DNA of 64,000 nucleotides from Aliamphritea ceti. Its GTDB lineage: Bacteria; Pseudomonadota; Gammaproteobacteria; Pseudomonadales; Balneatricaceae. The stretch spans positions 3,968,001 through 4,032,000 of the forward strand of contig NZ_AP025282.1 in assembly GCF_024347215.1 (NCBI RefSeq), written 5' to 3'. The notes under the pieces were generated by a model. It saw nothing but the letters and a program-made list of their open reading frames with translations, was not told the DNA's origin and did no database searches. The translations under genes and the position numbers were made by a program. Within the stretch, counting starts at the first letter, position 1. Each line of letters opens with the position of its first letter. Below are positions 54,641 to 63,728 of the stretch, piece by piece.

Positions 54641-54720
54641 TGGTAGCGGTAGCCAGAGTTGAACTGTCTACCTCCCCAGGAGGTTATAAAGAGCCAAGCT
54701 CGATGAGCTAGTAAGCTGCT
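54641..54720 (-). pseudogene. Degenerate tRNA-fMet copy a
   Basis: The most diverged copy. It keeps GCTACCA at the 3' side and a T-arm-like GTTCAACTC, but the anticodon region is rebuilt (CTCTTTATAACCTCCTGGGG) and the acceptor 5' side is lost. Terminator GCCAACC-TTTC-GGTTAGC lies at 54745-54770. Confidence 0.6.
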
Positions 54721-54788
54721 CTAAAAAACTCATACCCCAGAAACGAAAAAAGCCAACCTTTCGGTTAGCCACTTCTGTTTTATCACGT

Positions 54789-54869
54789 TGGTAACGGGGG
54801 CCAAAATTACACTGAAGACCTTCGCCCAGGGTTATTAAGAGCTGAGCCCGACGAGCTACCAAGCCACAC
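54789..54869 (-). pseudogene. Degenerate tRNA-fMet copy b
   Basis: Retains TGGTAGCTCGTCGGGCTC of the D and anticodon arms and CCCCCGTTACCA, but has AGCTCTTA inserted in the anticodon loop, extra TGGGC after it, a damaged T-loop (GTGTAATTT) and no 5' acceptor strand. It cannot fold as a tRNA. Confidence 0.75.
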
Positions 54870-54938
54870 TGAAATATAACCTCAAATTTCAGGCATAAAA
54901 AAAGCCTATCTATTAAGATAAGCCTCTCTTTTTTACGT

Positions 54939-55019
54939 TGGTAGCGGGGGCCAAAATTACACTGAAGACCTTCGCCCAGGGTTATTAAGAGCTGAGCCCG
55001 ACAAGCTACCAAGCCACAC
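54939..55019 (-). pseudogene. Degenerate tRNA-fMet copy c
   Basis: Nearly identical to copy b, including the same anticodon-loop insertion and T-loop damage, with GCTACCA restored at the 3' side. The shared insertion shows the copies arose from one damaged ancestor. Confidence 0.75.
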
Positions 55020-55046
55020 TGAAATATAACCTCAAATTTCAGGCAT

Positions 55047-55075
55047 AAAAAAAGCCTATCTATTAAGATAAGCCT
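55047..55075 (-). terminator. Terminator of intact tRNA-fMet unit 1
   Basis: On the minus strand AGGCTTATCT and AGATAGGCTT pair with two G-U wobbles and are followed by seven T (plus-strand A run 55047-55053). Equivalent hairpins lie at 54897-54925, 55388-55416 and 55529-55557. Confidence 0.7.
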
Positions 55076-55087
55076 CTCTTTTTACGT

Positions 55088-55164
<77 letters not shown>

Positions 55165-55178
55165 TCAACGTGGGGCGT

Positions 55179-55207
55179 ATATTACAGATGAGGTCTGTGC
55201 TTGGCAA
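55179..55207 (-). promoter_or_regulatory. Promoter of tRNA-fMet copy 1
   Basis: TTGCCA (55202-55207) and TAATAT (55179-55184) are separated by 17 bases on the minus strand, followed by a GC-rich ACGCCCC discriminator typical of stringently controlled stable RNA promoters. Confidence 0.85.
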
Positions 55208-55244
55208 GCGTTAAGTTAACTCTGAAAAATACATGTCCCTGAAA

Positions 55245-55271
55245 CGAAAAAAGCCAACCTTTCGGTTAGCC
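55245..55271 (-). terminator. Terminator after degenerate copy d
   Basis: On the minus strand GCTAACC-GAAA-GGTTGGC is followed by six T. The same hairpin recurs at 54745-54770. Confidence 0.75.
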
Positions 55272-55288
55272 TCTTCTGTTTATCTCGT

Positions 55289-55361
55289 TGGTAGCGGGAG
55301 CCAAACTTACACTGACGACCTTCGCCCGGGGTTATAAAGAGCTGAGCCCGACGAGCCACAC
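55289..55361 (-). pseudogene. Degenerate tRNA-fMet copy d
   Basis: Keeps CTCGTCGGGCTC and CCCGCTACCA, but has AGCTCTTT in the anticodon loop, CGGGC after the stem, a damaged T-loop (GTGTAAGTT), and lacks the 5' acceptor and half of the D arm (replaced by CTGAAATATA-type sequence). Confidence 0.75.
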
Positions 55362-55429
55362 TGAAATATAATCTCAAATTTCAGGCATAAAAAAAGCCTA
55401 TCTATAAAGATAAGCCTCTCTTTTTACGT

Positions 55430-55502
55430 TGGTAGCGGGGGCCAAACTTACACTGACGACCTTCGCCCGGGGTTATAAAGAGCTGAGCCCGACGAGCCAC
55501 AC
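55430..55502 (-). pseudogene. Degenerate tRNA-fMet copy e
   Basis: Almost identical to copy d, 141 bases away, with the same insertion and truncation. Confidence 0.75.
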
Positions 55503-55570
55503 TGAAATATAATCTCAAATTGCAGGCATAAAAAAAGCCTATCTATAAAGATAAGCCTCTCTTTTTACGT

Positions 55571-55643
55571 TGGTAGCGGGGGCCAGATTTGAACTGACGA
55601 CCTTCGCCAGGGGTTATAGAAAGCTGAGCCCGGCGAGCCACAC
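55571..55643 (-). pseudogene. Degenerate tRNA-fMet copy f
   Basis: Has the truncated 5' side and anticodon-loop insertion (AGCTTTCT) of the other copies but an intact T arm identical to the functional genes (GTTCAAATCTGGCCCCCGC), so it is the least decayed or was partly corrected by gene conversion. Confidence 0.75.
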
Positions 55644-55670
55644 TGAAATATAATCTCAAATTGCAGGCAT

Positions 55671-55699
55671 AAAAAAAGCCTATCTATAAAGATAAGCCT
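55671..55699 (-). terminator. Terminator of intact tRNA-fMet unit 2
   Basis: Same AGGCTTATCT/AGATAGGCTT hairpin with seven T on the minus strand as at 55047-55075, directly downstream of tRNA copy 2. Confidence 0.7.
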
Positions 55700-55711
55700 C
55701 TCTTTTTACGT

Positions 55712-55788
<77 letters not shown>

Positions 55789-55802
55789 TCAACGTGGGCC
55801 GT

Positions 55803-55831
55803 ATACTACATATGCGACCCGGAGGTGGCAA
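55803..55831 (-). promoter_or_regulatory. Promoter of tRNA-fMet copy 2
   Basis: TTGCCA (55826-55831) and TAGTAT (55803-55808) with 17-base spacing on the minus strand and a GC-rich ACGGCCC discriminator. The -35 hexamer and spacing match copy 1 while the spacer sequence differs. Confidence 0.85.
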
Positions 55832-56045
55832 GCTTTATTCAACATAAGTCGTGAAAACCTATCTTTTAGCGACGAGATGCCTAAATATCAACCAGTTAAC
55901 GACGAGCAGTTGCTATGACATAGCGAAAAACTGCACACTAATTAGCCAGAGGATTAAGGAATCAGCGAATGCAATCGGCACTTTTCTTCACTATACCGAC
56001 TGTATTCCCGGGTCCCTACAACAATAAAAATAAGGAATACCCTGC

Positions 56046-57431
56046 ATGGTTAATCAAAGCAGTAAACTCATCACAGGTAGCGAGGAATGGTGTAAATTTA
56101 TTGACCTGTCGATACCAGCAATAAAAGCCCGGGTTGACTCCGGTGCCCGCACTTCAGCTATCCACGCTCTCAATATCAAAACCTTCCAACGCAACGGCAG
56201 CTCCTGGGTCAGTTTCGATGTATACCCTCTTCAGGACAATCGCAAAACCGTCATAAACTGTGAAGCTCCCATTCATGACCGCCGTACCGTTAAAAGCTCC
56301 AGCGGTAGTTCTGAAAAGCGCTATGTCATCAAAACCAGTATCGCGATGGGAGAACAAAGCTGGGATATAGAGCTGACCCTGACAAACCGCGATGCAATGG
56401 GTTACCGAATGTTACTCGGTCGCGAAGCAATGAAAGGACGCTTGCTGGTCGACCCTGAAGAGTCTTTCATGTTTGGCGACCTGGAGGACAGCGAGCTACT
56501 GGACCTATACCGGCCAAAGAAACTCCCTAAGCGCGGTATGAAAATTGGGGTACTGGCCAGCAACCCTAATCTATACAGTAACCGCCGCATCATTGAAGCC
56601 GGTGAAGAACGCGGCCATGAGATGGTATTTCTGAATATTAAATACTGTTACATGAAGATGGATGCCGACACCCCGGAAGTTCACTACCGGGGAGGTGATG
56701 TCCTGAATGATCTGGATGCTGTCATTCCCCGAATTAGGCCAAGCATGACCTTCTATGGTTGTGCCCTCTCCCGCCAATTCGAATCTATGGGCGTCTACTG
56801 CCTGAATACTGCTTTAGCTATTACTCAGTCACGAGATAAATTGCACTCGCTGCAGTTACTGTTCGAAAGCGGTGTTGAAATTCCTATTACCGGCTTTGCT
56901 AATTCACCACTGGAAACTGCAGACCTGATCAACATGGTCGGTGGCGCTCCCCTGATCATAAAACTCTTGGAAGGTACTCAGGGTCGCGGGGTGGTTCTGG
57001 CGGAAACCAAAAAAGCAGCAGAGTCTGTGATTAACGCTTTTAAAAGTTTACGGGCAGATATTCTGGTACAGGAGTTTATTAAAGAAGCCGCCGGTAAAGA
57101 CATTCGCTGCTTTGTAGTAGACGGTAAAGTGGTCGCTTCCATTCAACGTGAAGCGGAACCCGGCGAATTCCGAGCCAATATTCACCAAGGCGGTACCGCC
57201 AGCCTGATTGTGCCCACCGCTGATGAGAAACGTATCGCCATAAAAGCCGCCAAATGTATGGGATTAAAAGTCGCCGGCGTAGATATAATCCGATCGGCTA
57301 AAGGACCATTATTATTAGAAGTAAACTCTTCTCCAGGGTTGGAAGGCATTGAAGGCGCAACCGGTAAGAACGTTGCGGGTATGATGATTCAGGCAATAGA
57401 AAAGAAACTCAAATGGACGCTGGCAGAATAA
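56046..57431 (+). CDS. rimK: RimB-RimK fusion: retropepsin-like protease plus S6-type glutamate ligase
   Basis: A 461-residue cytoplasmic protein with two parts. Residues about 8-155 are a RimB-like ATP-dependent zinc protease/retropepsin domain (KARVDSGARTSAIHALNI; RMLLGREAM), and 165-460 an ATP-grasp ligase of the RimK family (NTALAITQSRDKLHSLQLLF, LLEGTQGRGVVLAE, LLEVNSSPGLEGIE). RimK adds glutamates to the C-terminus of ribosomal protein S6; RimB is usually a separate gene. AGGAAT before ATG supports the start. It is divergent from the tRNA array. Confidence 0.88.
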   Translation: MVNQSSKLITGSEEWCKFIDLSIPAIKARVDSGARTSAIHALNIKTFQRNGSSWVSFDVYPLQDNRKTVINCEAPIHDRRTVKSSSGSSEKRYVIKTSIAMGEQSWDIELTLTNRDAMGYRMLLGREAMKGRLLVDPEESFMFGDLEDSELLDLYRPKKLPKRGMKIGVLASNPNLYSNRRIIEAGEERGHEMVFLNIKYCYMKMDADTPEVHYRGGDVLNDLDAVIPRIRPSMTFYGCALSRQFESMGVYCLNTALAITQSRDKLHSLQLLFESGVEIPITGFANSPLETADLINMVGGAPLIIKLLEGTQGRGVVLAETKKAAESVINAFKSLRADILVQEFIKEAAGKDIRCFVVDGKVVASIQREAEPGEFRANIHQGGTASLIVPTADEKRIAIKAAKCMGLKVAGVDIIRSAKGPLLLEVNSSPGLEGIEGATGKNVAGMMIQAIEKKLKWTLAE

Positions 57432-57467
57432 CTTACCCAACAAAAGATCCGAATAAGTTGCTGTCAT

Positions 57468-57499
57468 AAAAAAGCCGCCGCATTTACCCTGCGGCGGCT
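57468..57499 (-). terminator. Terminator between rimK and the tad operon
   Basis: AGCCGCCGCA-TTTACCC-TGCGGCGGCT, a perfect 10-bp GC-rich stem, followed by six T on the minus strand. It ends the tad operon and may serve rimK as well. Confidence 0.85.
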
Positions 57500-57524
57500 A
57501 AAGGACACCTCAACACGTCCCCAA

Positions 57525-58481
57525 TCAAATCTCCTGATTTTTCGTCAATCCACTTTTCAGCAAACGCTTAACTTTCACAAGGTTCTGCTGAGCAACTTTG
57601 TAATACCGCGGATTAGCAGTTATCGCTTTCTTAAAAAAATCAGCCGCCTCAACATATCGCTTAGATAATAAGCAAATATAGCCAATATCATTGTAAGCCT
57701 GGGCGGTATCCATCACTTGCTCTAACGCCTCAATCGCTTCCAGATAACGCTCCTGTCGCGCATATACCAGGCCTAAATTCTTCCAGGCTGGCTGGTATAA
57801 ATTATCTTTTTGTAAGGCTTTACTAAAATACACTTCTGCTTCGTGCCACTGTGCAGACATATAGTGAGAATAACCAAGATTATTCATTATTACCTTGCTG
57901 GATCCGCCAATCGCCAGCCCTTCCATATAATGCTTACGGGCTTCTTCAAGTTCACCTTTCATATCATAGATGATGCCCAGGCCATTATATGATTCCAGTG
58001 CCAATCCTGCTGTACGGCGTATAACCGACGAATCGGCGCCTGCTGTCTCTTGCTCTTGTGTCTTGGCTTTCTGATAGGTCACAGCTTGCTGAAATGAATC
58101 CTGAGCAGCATCATATTGCTTTTCCCGCAACAGAATCAGACCTATTCCCTGATGAGCAGACACCAGAGCCTCATCAATTGATAAAGCTTTTCTGAATGCC
58201 ACATAAGCCGTTTTGTAATTCTTTCGCAGGTAATGGATATTACCAATTTCCAGTAATGCCTGTGTATGCTTATCGTCCAGTTCATATACACGAATATATT
58301 CATACAGCGCTTTGTCATAATTATTCTCAGCCACCGCACTTCGGGCACGCTGTAAAGCTTCTTCAGGTGTTTTAGCCTGTTTTGCCGCCAGATAAGCCAG
58401 TATTGGCTTACCGTCATAAAGTTCTGACTGTTCTGCACTTAGCTCTGAAGACTTCTCCTGATTAGCTGTACAACCACTCAA
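57525..58481 (-). CDS. tadD: TPR lipoprotein of the Tad system (TadD-like), start unclear
   Basis: A protein of at least 318 residues made of about seven TPR repeats (NYDKALYEYIRVYELDDKHT, NYKTAYVAFRKALSIDEALV and others). The sequence before it reads YRGYIYCAVICCAVILSGC, a good lipoprotein signal with lipobox LSGC, but no ATG, GTG or TTG precedes that stretch in frame: an in-frame TAG lies just upstream. The only standard start is the TTG of LSGC itself, which would remove the signal. A rare ATT start or a damaged N-terminus are alternatives. TadD lipoproteins help pilus secretin assembly. It is the last gene of the tad operon. Confidence 0.78.
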   Translation of the reverse strand: MSGCTANQEKSSELSAEQSELYDGKPILAYLAAKQAKTPEEALQRARSAVAENNYDKALYEYIRVYELDDKHTQALLEIGNIHYLRKNYKTAYVAFRKALSIDEALVSAHQGIGLILLREKQYDAAQDSFQQAVTYQKAKTQEQETAGADSSVIRRTAGLALESYNGLGIIYDMKGELEEARKHYMEGLAIGGSSKVIMNNLGYSHYMSAQWHEAEVYFSKALQKDNLYQPAWKNLGLVYARQERYLEAIEALEQVMDTAQAYNDIGYICLLSKRYVEAADFFKKAITANPRYYKVAQQNLVKVKRLLKSGLTKNQEI

Positions 58482-58645
58482 TATGACAGCACAACAAATT
58501 ACTGCACAATAAATATAACCACGATAAATATCCTAATACAGCTTGGTAAAAGTACGCATGATCCAGCCCCCTTTGCCGCTGATGCCAATGCTTCGTTACT
58601 TAGCCGATATGTAAAGTCCATAAGTATAAGTATGGCTGTTTTTTT

Positions 58646-59617
58646 CTATCTTGTAGCGTAAACAGCTAAAACCCCCAAAACAGCAGGTCCAACCATTACC
58701 AGAAAGAATGATGGCCAGAGACAAAATGTCAGTGGGAAAATCATCTTTGTGGCTATTTTTGCCGCCAGCTCCTCCGCCCGTTGTAAACGCTTATCCCTGA
58801 ACTCGTCGGAATACACACGCAAGGTATCGGCGATACTGGTACCAAACCGAATACTCTGATCAAGTGACGCAACCAAACCACGGATATCCTCTAAACCAGT
58901 TCGAATCGCCATGTTTCTTAATGCCTGAATTCGATCCACACCAACCCGGGTTTCGTTATTTACCTGATGTAATTCGTCCGCCAATATTGGATGGCTAACC
59001 TGTATTTCATCGGCGACTCGTTGCAAAGCCATCTGAAGTCCCAACCCTGCCTCAACACACACCACCAACATATCCAATGCATCAGGAAATGCATTTCGCA
59101 ACGCCCGCTGCCGACGGGCAATAAGCTTATCCAATACATAGCTCGGTAAAATTATGCCGACAACCAGCGCCAGTACTAATGTTGCCGCAATATTATTCGC
59201 ACTCATTTCCGGCATAAACTGGGTAACCCCTAAGGCAATACCTGGCAATAACAGAATTAGCAAAAAGCGAATAGCATAATAATCTGCGACTGCACTCGAG
59301 CTGCGAAAGCCTGCATTAGTAAGACGAACCTGTGTTTTTGAATCCTGCCAGCCCTCTTTAGGCGCCAGAGACTCCGATAAGGATGTGCGTGACGTTTTAG
59401 TCGCCAAACGGTCATTACTGACTGACGCTGAACCGCCAGGAACCTGCTTACGAAGCATCATCATCTTCAAACGCAATGGGTCTGATAACCCCAGTACCAT
59501 AAACCCTATTCCCAGACAAACAATCAGGACTGCTAACCCAGTCAACACCAAAAAAATTAACCGGGCATCAGTCGCGTCAAAAACCGTACTATTAATAAGA
59601 CCATATAAATAATCCAT
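58646..59617 (-). CDS. tadC: Tad pilus inner membrane protein TadC
   Basis: A 323-residue type II secretion F-domain protein with about four membrane segments. The core PDALDMLVVCVEAGLGLQMA and SLDQSIRFGTSIADTLRVYS are typical of TadC. AGGAGG before ATG supports the start; 12 bases follow tadB. It forms the membrane platform with TadB. Confidence 0.9.
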   Translation of the reverse strand: MDYLYGLINSTVFDATDARLIFLVLTGLAVLIVCLGIGFMVLGLSDPLRLKMMMLRKQVPGGSASVSNDRLATKTSRTSLSESLAPKEGWQDSKTQVRLTNAGFRSSSAVADYYAIRFLLILLLPGIALGVTQFMPEMSANNIAATLVLALVVGIILPSYVLDKLIARRQRALRNAFPDALDMLVVCVEAGLGLQMALQRVADEIQVSHPILADELHQVNNETRVGVDRIQALRNMAIRTGLEDIRGLVASLDQSIRFGTSIADTLRVYSDEFRDKRLQRAEELAAKIATKMIFPLTFCLWPSFFLVMVGPAVLGVLAVYATR

Positions 59618-59629
59618 GACAGTAGCCTC

Positions 59630-60604
59630 CTACACTTCTATTCGCAGAACTCGGTTAATCCAATACACACCTATAACCATGCCAGCAAAAGCAAAGGCCA
59701 CCAGCTTAACGCCCATTGGATCATCTAAAAGTAAAGGTAAGTAATCAGGGCTCGTCCAAGATACAACCAACACTAAAACAAAAGGGACTAAGGCTAAGAT
59801 CCAGGCTGACAGTCGCCCTTCTGCTGAAAGCGTTTTTACCCGCCGCTGAAATTTAAAACGCTCACGAATCACCTGGCCAATACGTTCCAGAATTTCTGTT
59901 AAATCACCGCCGGTATCTTTTTGTATCAATATAGAAGACACCAACGCCATTACCGGAATACTGGGGACTCGGTGTAACAATCCCAGCATAGCTCGTCGTA
60001 AATCATTACCGTAGTTAAGATCAGCAAAGGTAATTCTGAACTCCTGACCAACAGGTCCTTCCATTTCTTCTGCCACCAGGTGAAGTGACTCAGAAAAGGG
60101 ATGACCAGCTCGTATCGCCCGTTTCATAATATCTATTGCATCAGGCAACTGTTCTTCAAAAATAGCTATTCTCTTGCGCTTCGCACGTATTATGCTAATC
60201 ACTGGTACAAGAAAACATATACAGCCAACAGCTAAAGCAACCCAGTGATTTCTGGTCAGTACCCAGGCAATCAGAGCCCCTAAAGCAGTAAAGAAGACAA
60301 CGCCACTCACAACCTGATAGGCACGATATTTAAAATCTGCTTTTTCCAGTGCATCTGCCAGCGTTTCCATGCCAGGCAATGACTCGAGCCAACGCTCAAC
60401 TGGCGATAATGAACGAAGATACTTCTTCCTTAACAACAGGGTAATCGTATTTGCATCAGTATCAGCGGATAATTGGCGGACTCTTTTTTGCAAATTCTTT
60501 CTGGCTTTCTGGCTTTCACCAAAAACCGGAATTGTCAGGCCCATCATCAGTAAAAAAACTGCCGCAAATACCATTGCGCCAAAAATCATAAATTGTTCAG
60601 ACAT
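59630..60604 (-). CDS. tadB: Tad pilus inner membrane protein TadB
   Basis: A 324-residue type II secretion F-domain protein, with PDAIDIMKRAIRAGHPFSES and SILIQKDTGGDLTEILERIG characteristic of TadB, and membrane segments near both ends and the middle. AGGAGG before ATG supports the start. It partners TadC and the TadA ATPase. Confidence 0.9.
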   Translation of the reverse strand: MSEQFMIFGAMVFAAVFLLMMGLTIPVFGESQKARKNLQKRVRQLSADTDANTITLLLRKKYLRSLSPVERWLESLPGMETLADALEKADFKYRAYQVVSGVVFFTALGALIAWVLTRNHWVALAVGCICFLVPVISIIRAKRKRIAIFEEQLPDAIDIMKRAIRAGHPFSESLHLVAEEMEGPVGQEFRITFADLNYGNDLRRAMLGLLHRVPSIPVMALVSSILIQKDTGGDLTEILERIGQVIRERFKFQRRVKTLSAEGRLSAWILALVPFVLVLVVSWTSPDYLPLLLDDPMGVKLVAFAFAGMVIGVYWINRVLRIEV

Positions 60605-60645
60605 AACACACCTCCTGCTACAGCAATGTGTAGCGCCCCGTGAGG

Positions 60646-61995
60646 TTAAAATTCATCGAATAGGCGATAATGAAGTTCTATACCGCGTTTTTTCAGGTGG
60701 TCATAGAAAGCAGGAATAATACCTGTTGCGGTGTAGCGCCCTTTCACCCGACCATTTTCATCTATTCCCTGACGTTCAAACTTAAACAGTTCTGTCATCG
60801 TAATGATGTCACCTTCCATACCGTTTATTTCCTGCAAACTCACCATACGTCGCTGGCCATCTTCCATTCGGGCAATCTGCACCACGATGTTTATTGCAGA
60901 AGAAATCTGCGAGCGTAATGTCTTCATTGGAAAATTCACACCGCTCATAGACACCATATTTTCTATTCGGGACAGTGCATCCCTTGGCGTATTAGCGTGA
61001 ACTGTCGTAAGGGAACCGTCGTGGCCTGTATTCATCGCTTGCAACATATCCAGTGCCTCACCACCACGGACCTCACCAATAACGATTCGGTCCGGACGCA
61101 TCCGCAAGCTGTTACGAACCAGCTCCCGCTGACTCACTTCACCTTTACCTTCGACATTCGGCGGACGGGTTTCCAGACGCACTGTATGTGGCTGCTGCAG
61201 TTGTAATTCTGCCGAATCCTCAATAGTGACAATGCGTTCATCTTTCGGAATGTAACCTGAGAGAATATTCAGCAAAGTGGTTTTACCAGAGCCGGTACCA
61301 CCGGAAATCAGCACATTAAGCCGTGCTTTAACAATCCCCTCGAATACCGGTACTAACTCTTCAGGCATAGAACCCAGATCAACCAGACCCTGCATATCCA
61401 GCCGTTCAATTGCAAAGCGACGAATAGACATACTTGGACCATCCAGCGCCAGTGGTGGAATGATCGCATTTACCCGGGAACCATCTTTAAGGCGGGCATC
61501 GACCATAGGCGATGATTCATCTATTCGCCGTCCCACAGTAGAAACAATCCGGTCAATAATGTTTAACAAGTGCTGATCATTGTTAAAACGGATATCGGTA
61601 GGTTCTAACTTACCACCCCGTTCTACAAACACACTTTGGGGACCATTAACTAAAATATCGGAAATACTCGCATCAGCCAGCAGCGGCTCTAACGGCCCCA
61701 GCCCCATTATCTCATCTTCAATTTGTTTAACGATCTGGATACGGGTGGCTTGATTACAGGGGATAGATTCCTGCTGAATCAGTTGTTGGCAAATATCACG
61801 AATCTGATTACGGGCATCAGCTGGTTCTAAATTATCAATCAATGATAAATCCATAACCTTAAGTAGCTGCTCATATATCCTATTTTTCCACTCTTTCTCC
61901 AACTTAACTGTATTGGTAAAACTATGGCTCTGCATTGCTGCCTCAGCTTGACCACTCTGGGTATTATTAACGCCGTTCATTTCATCAAACTGCAT
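60646..61995 (-). CDS. tadA: Tad pilus assembly ATPase TadA/CpaF
   Basis: A 449-residue cytoplasmic hexameric ATPase of the type II/IV secretion family. Walker A is VLISGGTGSGKTTLLN near residue 232, the Asp box is RIVTIEDSAEL, and the Walker B/His boxes follow in RPDRIVIGEVRGGEALDMLQ and GHDGSLTTVHAN. It powers Flp pilus extension and possibly retraction. It lies four bases after cpaE. Confidence 0.94.
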   Translation of the reverse strand: MQFDEMNGVNNTQSGQAEAAMQSHSFTNTVKLEKEWKNRIYEQLLKVMDLSLIDNLEPADARNQIRDICQQLIQQESIPCNQATRIQIVKQIEDEIMGLGPLEPLLADASISDILVNGPQSVFVERGGKLEPTDIRFNNDQHLLNIIDRIVSTVGRRIDESSPMVDARLKDGSRVNAIIPPLALDGPSMSIRRFAIERLDMQGLVDLGSMPEELVPVFEGIVKARLNVLISGGTGSGKTTLLNILSGYIPKDERIVTIEDSAELQLQQPHTVRLETRPPNVEGKGEVSQRELVRNSLRMRPDRIVIGEVRGGEALDMLQAMNTGHDGSLTTVHANTPRDALSRIENMVSMSGVNFPMKTLRSQISSAINIVVQIARMEDGQRRMVSLQEINGMEGDIITMTELFKFERQGIDENGRVKGRYTATGIIPAFYDHLKKRGIELHYRLFDEF

Positions 61996-61999
61996 AGTC

Positions 62000-63223
62000 T
62001 TATGCCCCCGTCATATTAGAAAACATACGTGCCAGAAATCCCTTCTGCTGATCCGGAAAACCATTAATCAGCTTCTCCTGCAGGGACTGAATTGAGCGGG
62101 TAATTGCCGCCCGGCGAGCAACTTCGTATAAAGGCTCACCTTTATTCAAGCTATCCAAAACGTGCTTATAATCATTCGCGATGCTTACAACATGCTTAGC
62201 ATTTAAAGCTTGCTGAATATCATCAAGACTGATTTGAGCATTTTTCTGTACCCTGTTTACTGCAACAATAATCTGGCTATCCATTAGCCCCATTTCCTGC
62301 TGCAATATACGCATCAGATGTGCTGCATCTTTGATATTGATATAATCTTGCTGCACCACCACAACAATCTGAGTGGCCTGAGTAAGTACTGCAGCGGTGG
62401 CCTGATCGATTACCCTGGGAACATCCACAACTAACTGGGAACAATTCTTTAATAAAATATCCAACAGCATGCGAACCCTTGCTTCAGGAATCTGGCTCGG
62501 CAGACACAACTCGTGCAAGGTTGCCCCCATGATTTTCAGGCCGCTTTTATGGCGCAGCAAATAGGCATTAAGCGCGGTCACATCCAACTCATCAACCACA
62601 CGTAACGCTTCGACCACACCATTTTCTGGTTGCATGTTCAGATACTGAGCTAATGCGCCAAACTGCGTATCCATGTCCATTAATAAAACGTCTTCATCAC
62701 TGAGCACTTGCATCATGTGCGCTAAGTTACAGGCAAGTACTGTTGCACCCGAGCCTCCCTTAGCATTAATAACAGCGGTCAGTACTCCGTTTTCAGCATG
62801 CTCTGCGGTGAATTTTTCATGCTCAATTTTATGTAATGCCGCTAATAAATCTTCGACATTCACAGGTTCGGTAAGAAAGTCTCTGGCACCAGCCTGCATG
62901 GCCAAGCGCATCATCTCTGGTTGCTCAGAGCTTCCTATTATCAGTAACTGAGGGTGTTGCTTCGATGTGTTCAGGCTCAGTGCCTGTAACTCTTCACGCC
63001 ACATTTCACTTAAGTGCAAAATTAACAGATCTGGCTTATATTCCAGCCCATCTAAAGGATCAACGGTGCCATTGATTGCCAATCTGGATTCAAGAATCAC
63101 ACTGTCACTGGTACCTTCCAGATTGCTCTTCAAATATTCCAGCATCAATGAATCACGGCCAGAAACTAATACCTTAAACTGACGTGAAGCCCGGCTTTTG
63201 AGTAAATTGCTATCAGAATTCAT
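62000..63223 (-). CDS. cpaE: Pilus localisation ATPase CpaE/TadZ
   Basis: A 407-residue protein with an N-terminal receiver-like domain (about 15-135, LLIIGSSEQPEMMRLAMQAG then ARDFL) and a ParA/MinD-type ATPase domain (about 145-385) with deviant Walker A NAKGGSGATVLACNLAH. It positions the Tad machine at the pole. GGGGG before ATG supports the start. Confidence 0.9.
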   Translation of the reverse strand: MNSDSNLLKSRASRQFKVLVSGRDSLMLEYLKSNLEGTSDSVILESRLAINGTVDPLDGLEYKPDLLILHLSEMWREELQALSLNTSKQHPQLLIIGSSEQPEMMRLAMQAGARDFLTEPVNVEDLLAALHKIEHEKFTAEHAENGVLTAVINAKGGSGATVLACNLAHMMQVLSDEDVLLMDMDTQFGALAQYLNMQPENGVVEALRVVDELDVTALNAYLLRHKSGLKIMGATLHELCLPSQIPEARVRMLLDILLKNCSQLVVDVPRVIDQATAAVLTQATQIVVVVQQDYINIKDAAHLMRILQQEMGLMDSQIIVAVNRVQKNAQISLDDIQQALNAKHVVSIANDYKHVLDSLNKGEPLYEVARRAAITRSIQSLQEKLINGFPDQQKGFLARMFSNMTGA

Positions 63224-63226
63224 AAA

Positions 63227-63697
63227 CTAAGCCCCCGTACAATCAACTGACCAGCTTCCCGGAGCAGTAATCCCCAGACTCTCGCTTGGTAAAGTTGTGG
63301 TAAATGCTGATGCGTTAAACGGAGGTAAGGGAAGAAGCGGTATCAGCAACTGATACTGATACCCCTGAATGCTGCTACGTACATATCTGACTTCCTCTAG
63401 TATTGCCGTAGTAACCTGATTACTATTCAGGTACTCGATACTTACATGAGTGCCATTCAGTGAAGCCATTCCAGGTGCATCCAAAGCTGCATTTTCCCGT
63501 ACATCATTAACTTGCGACATTGGGCAAACAGCAGCCAAACGGGAAGCTCTGCGAGTTACTTCATCGAGAATATTCCAGGTATATAAAAAACGTCCCATCT
63601 CGATAATTGCAAACAGTATAATGATGAACACCGAACCAATTATCGCAAACTCCACGGTGACTAAACCTTTTTGTTTGCAGGTTTTCAGATTGTTCAT
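63227..63697 (-). CDS. tadE: TadE-like minor pseudopilin
   Basis: A 156-residue protein with a prepilin-like leader: CKQKG cleaved before LVTVEFAIIGSVFIIILFAI, with Glu5 of the mature protein and a hydrophobic helix as in TadE/TadF. The remainder is periplasmic with two or more Cys. AGGGGG before ATG supports the start. It follows another TadE-like gene by 31 bases. Confidence 0.88.
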   Translation of the reverse strand: MNNLKTCKQKGLVTVEFAIIGSVFIIILFAIIEMGRFLYTWNILDEVTRRASRLAAVCPMSQVNDVRENAALDAPGMASLNGTHVSIEYLNSNQVTTAILEEVRYVRSSIQGYQYQLLIPLLPLPPFNASAFTTTLPSESLGITAPGSWSVDCTGA

Positions 63698-63728
63698 TTA
63701 CATCCCCCTTGTAGTGCCTGTCATCCTT

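Noticed and set aside
54668..55012. A 114-codon minus-strand open frame across the tRNA-like array
   Set aside because: It runs through two degenerate tRNA units and terminators, repeats its own sequence only because the DNA repeats, and has no ribosome binding site. It is an accidental frame, although the analogy to tpr in tyrT repeats was considered.
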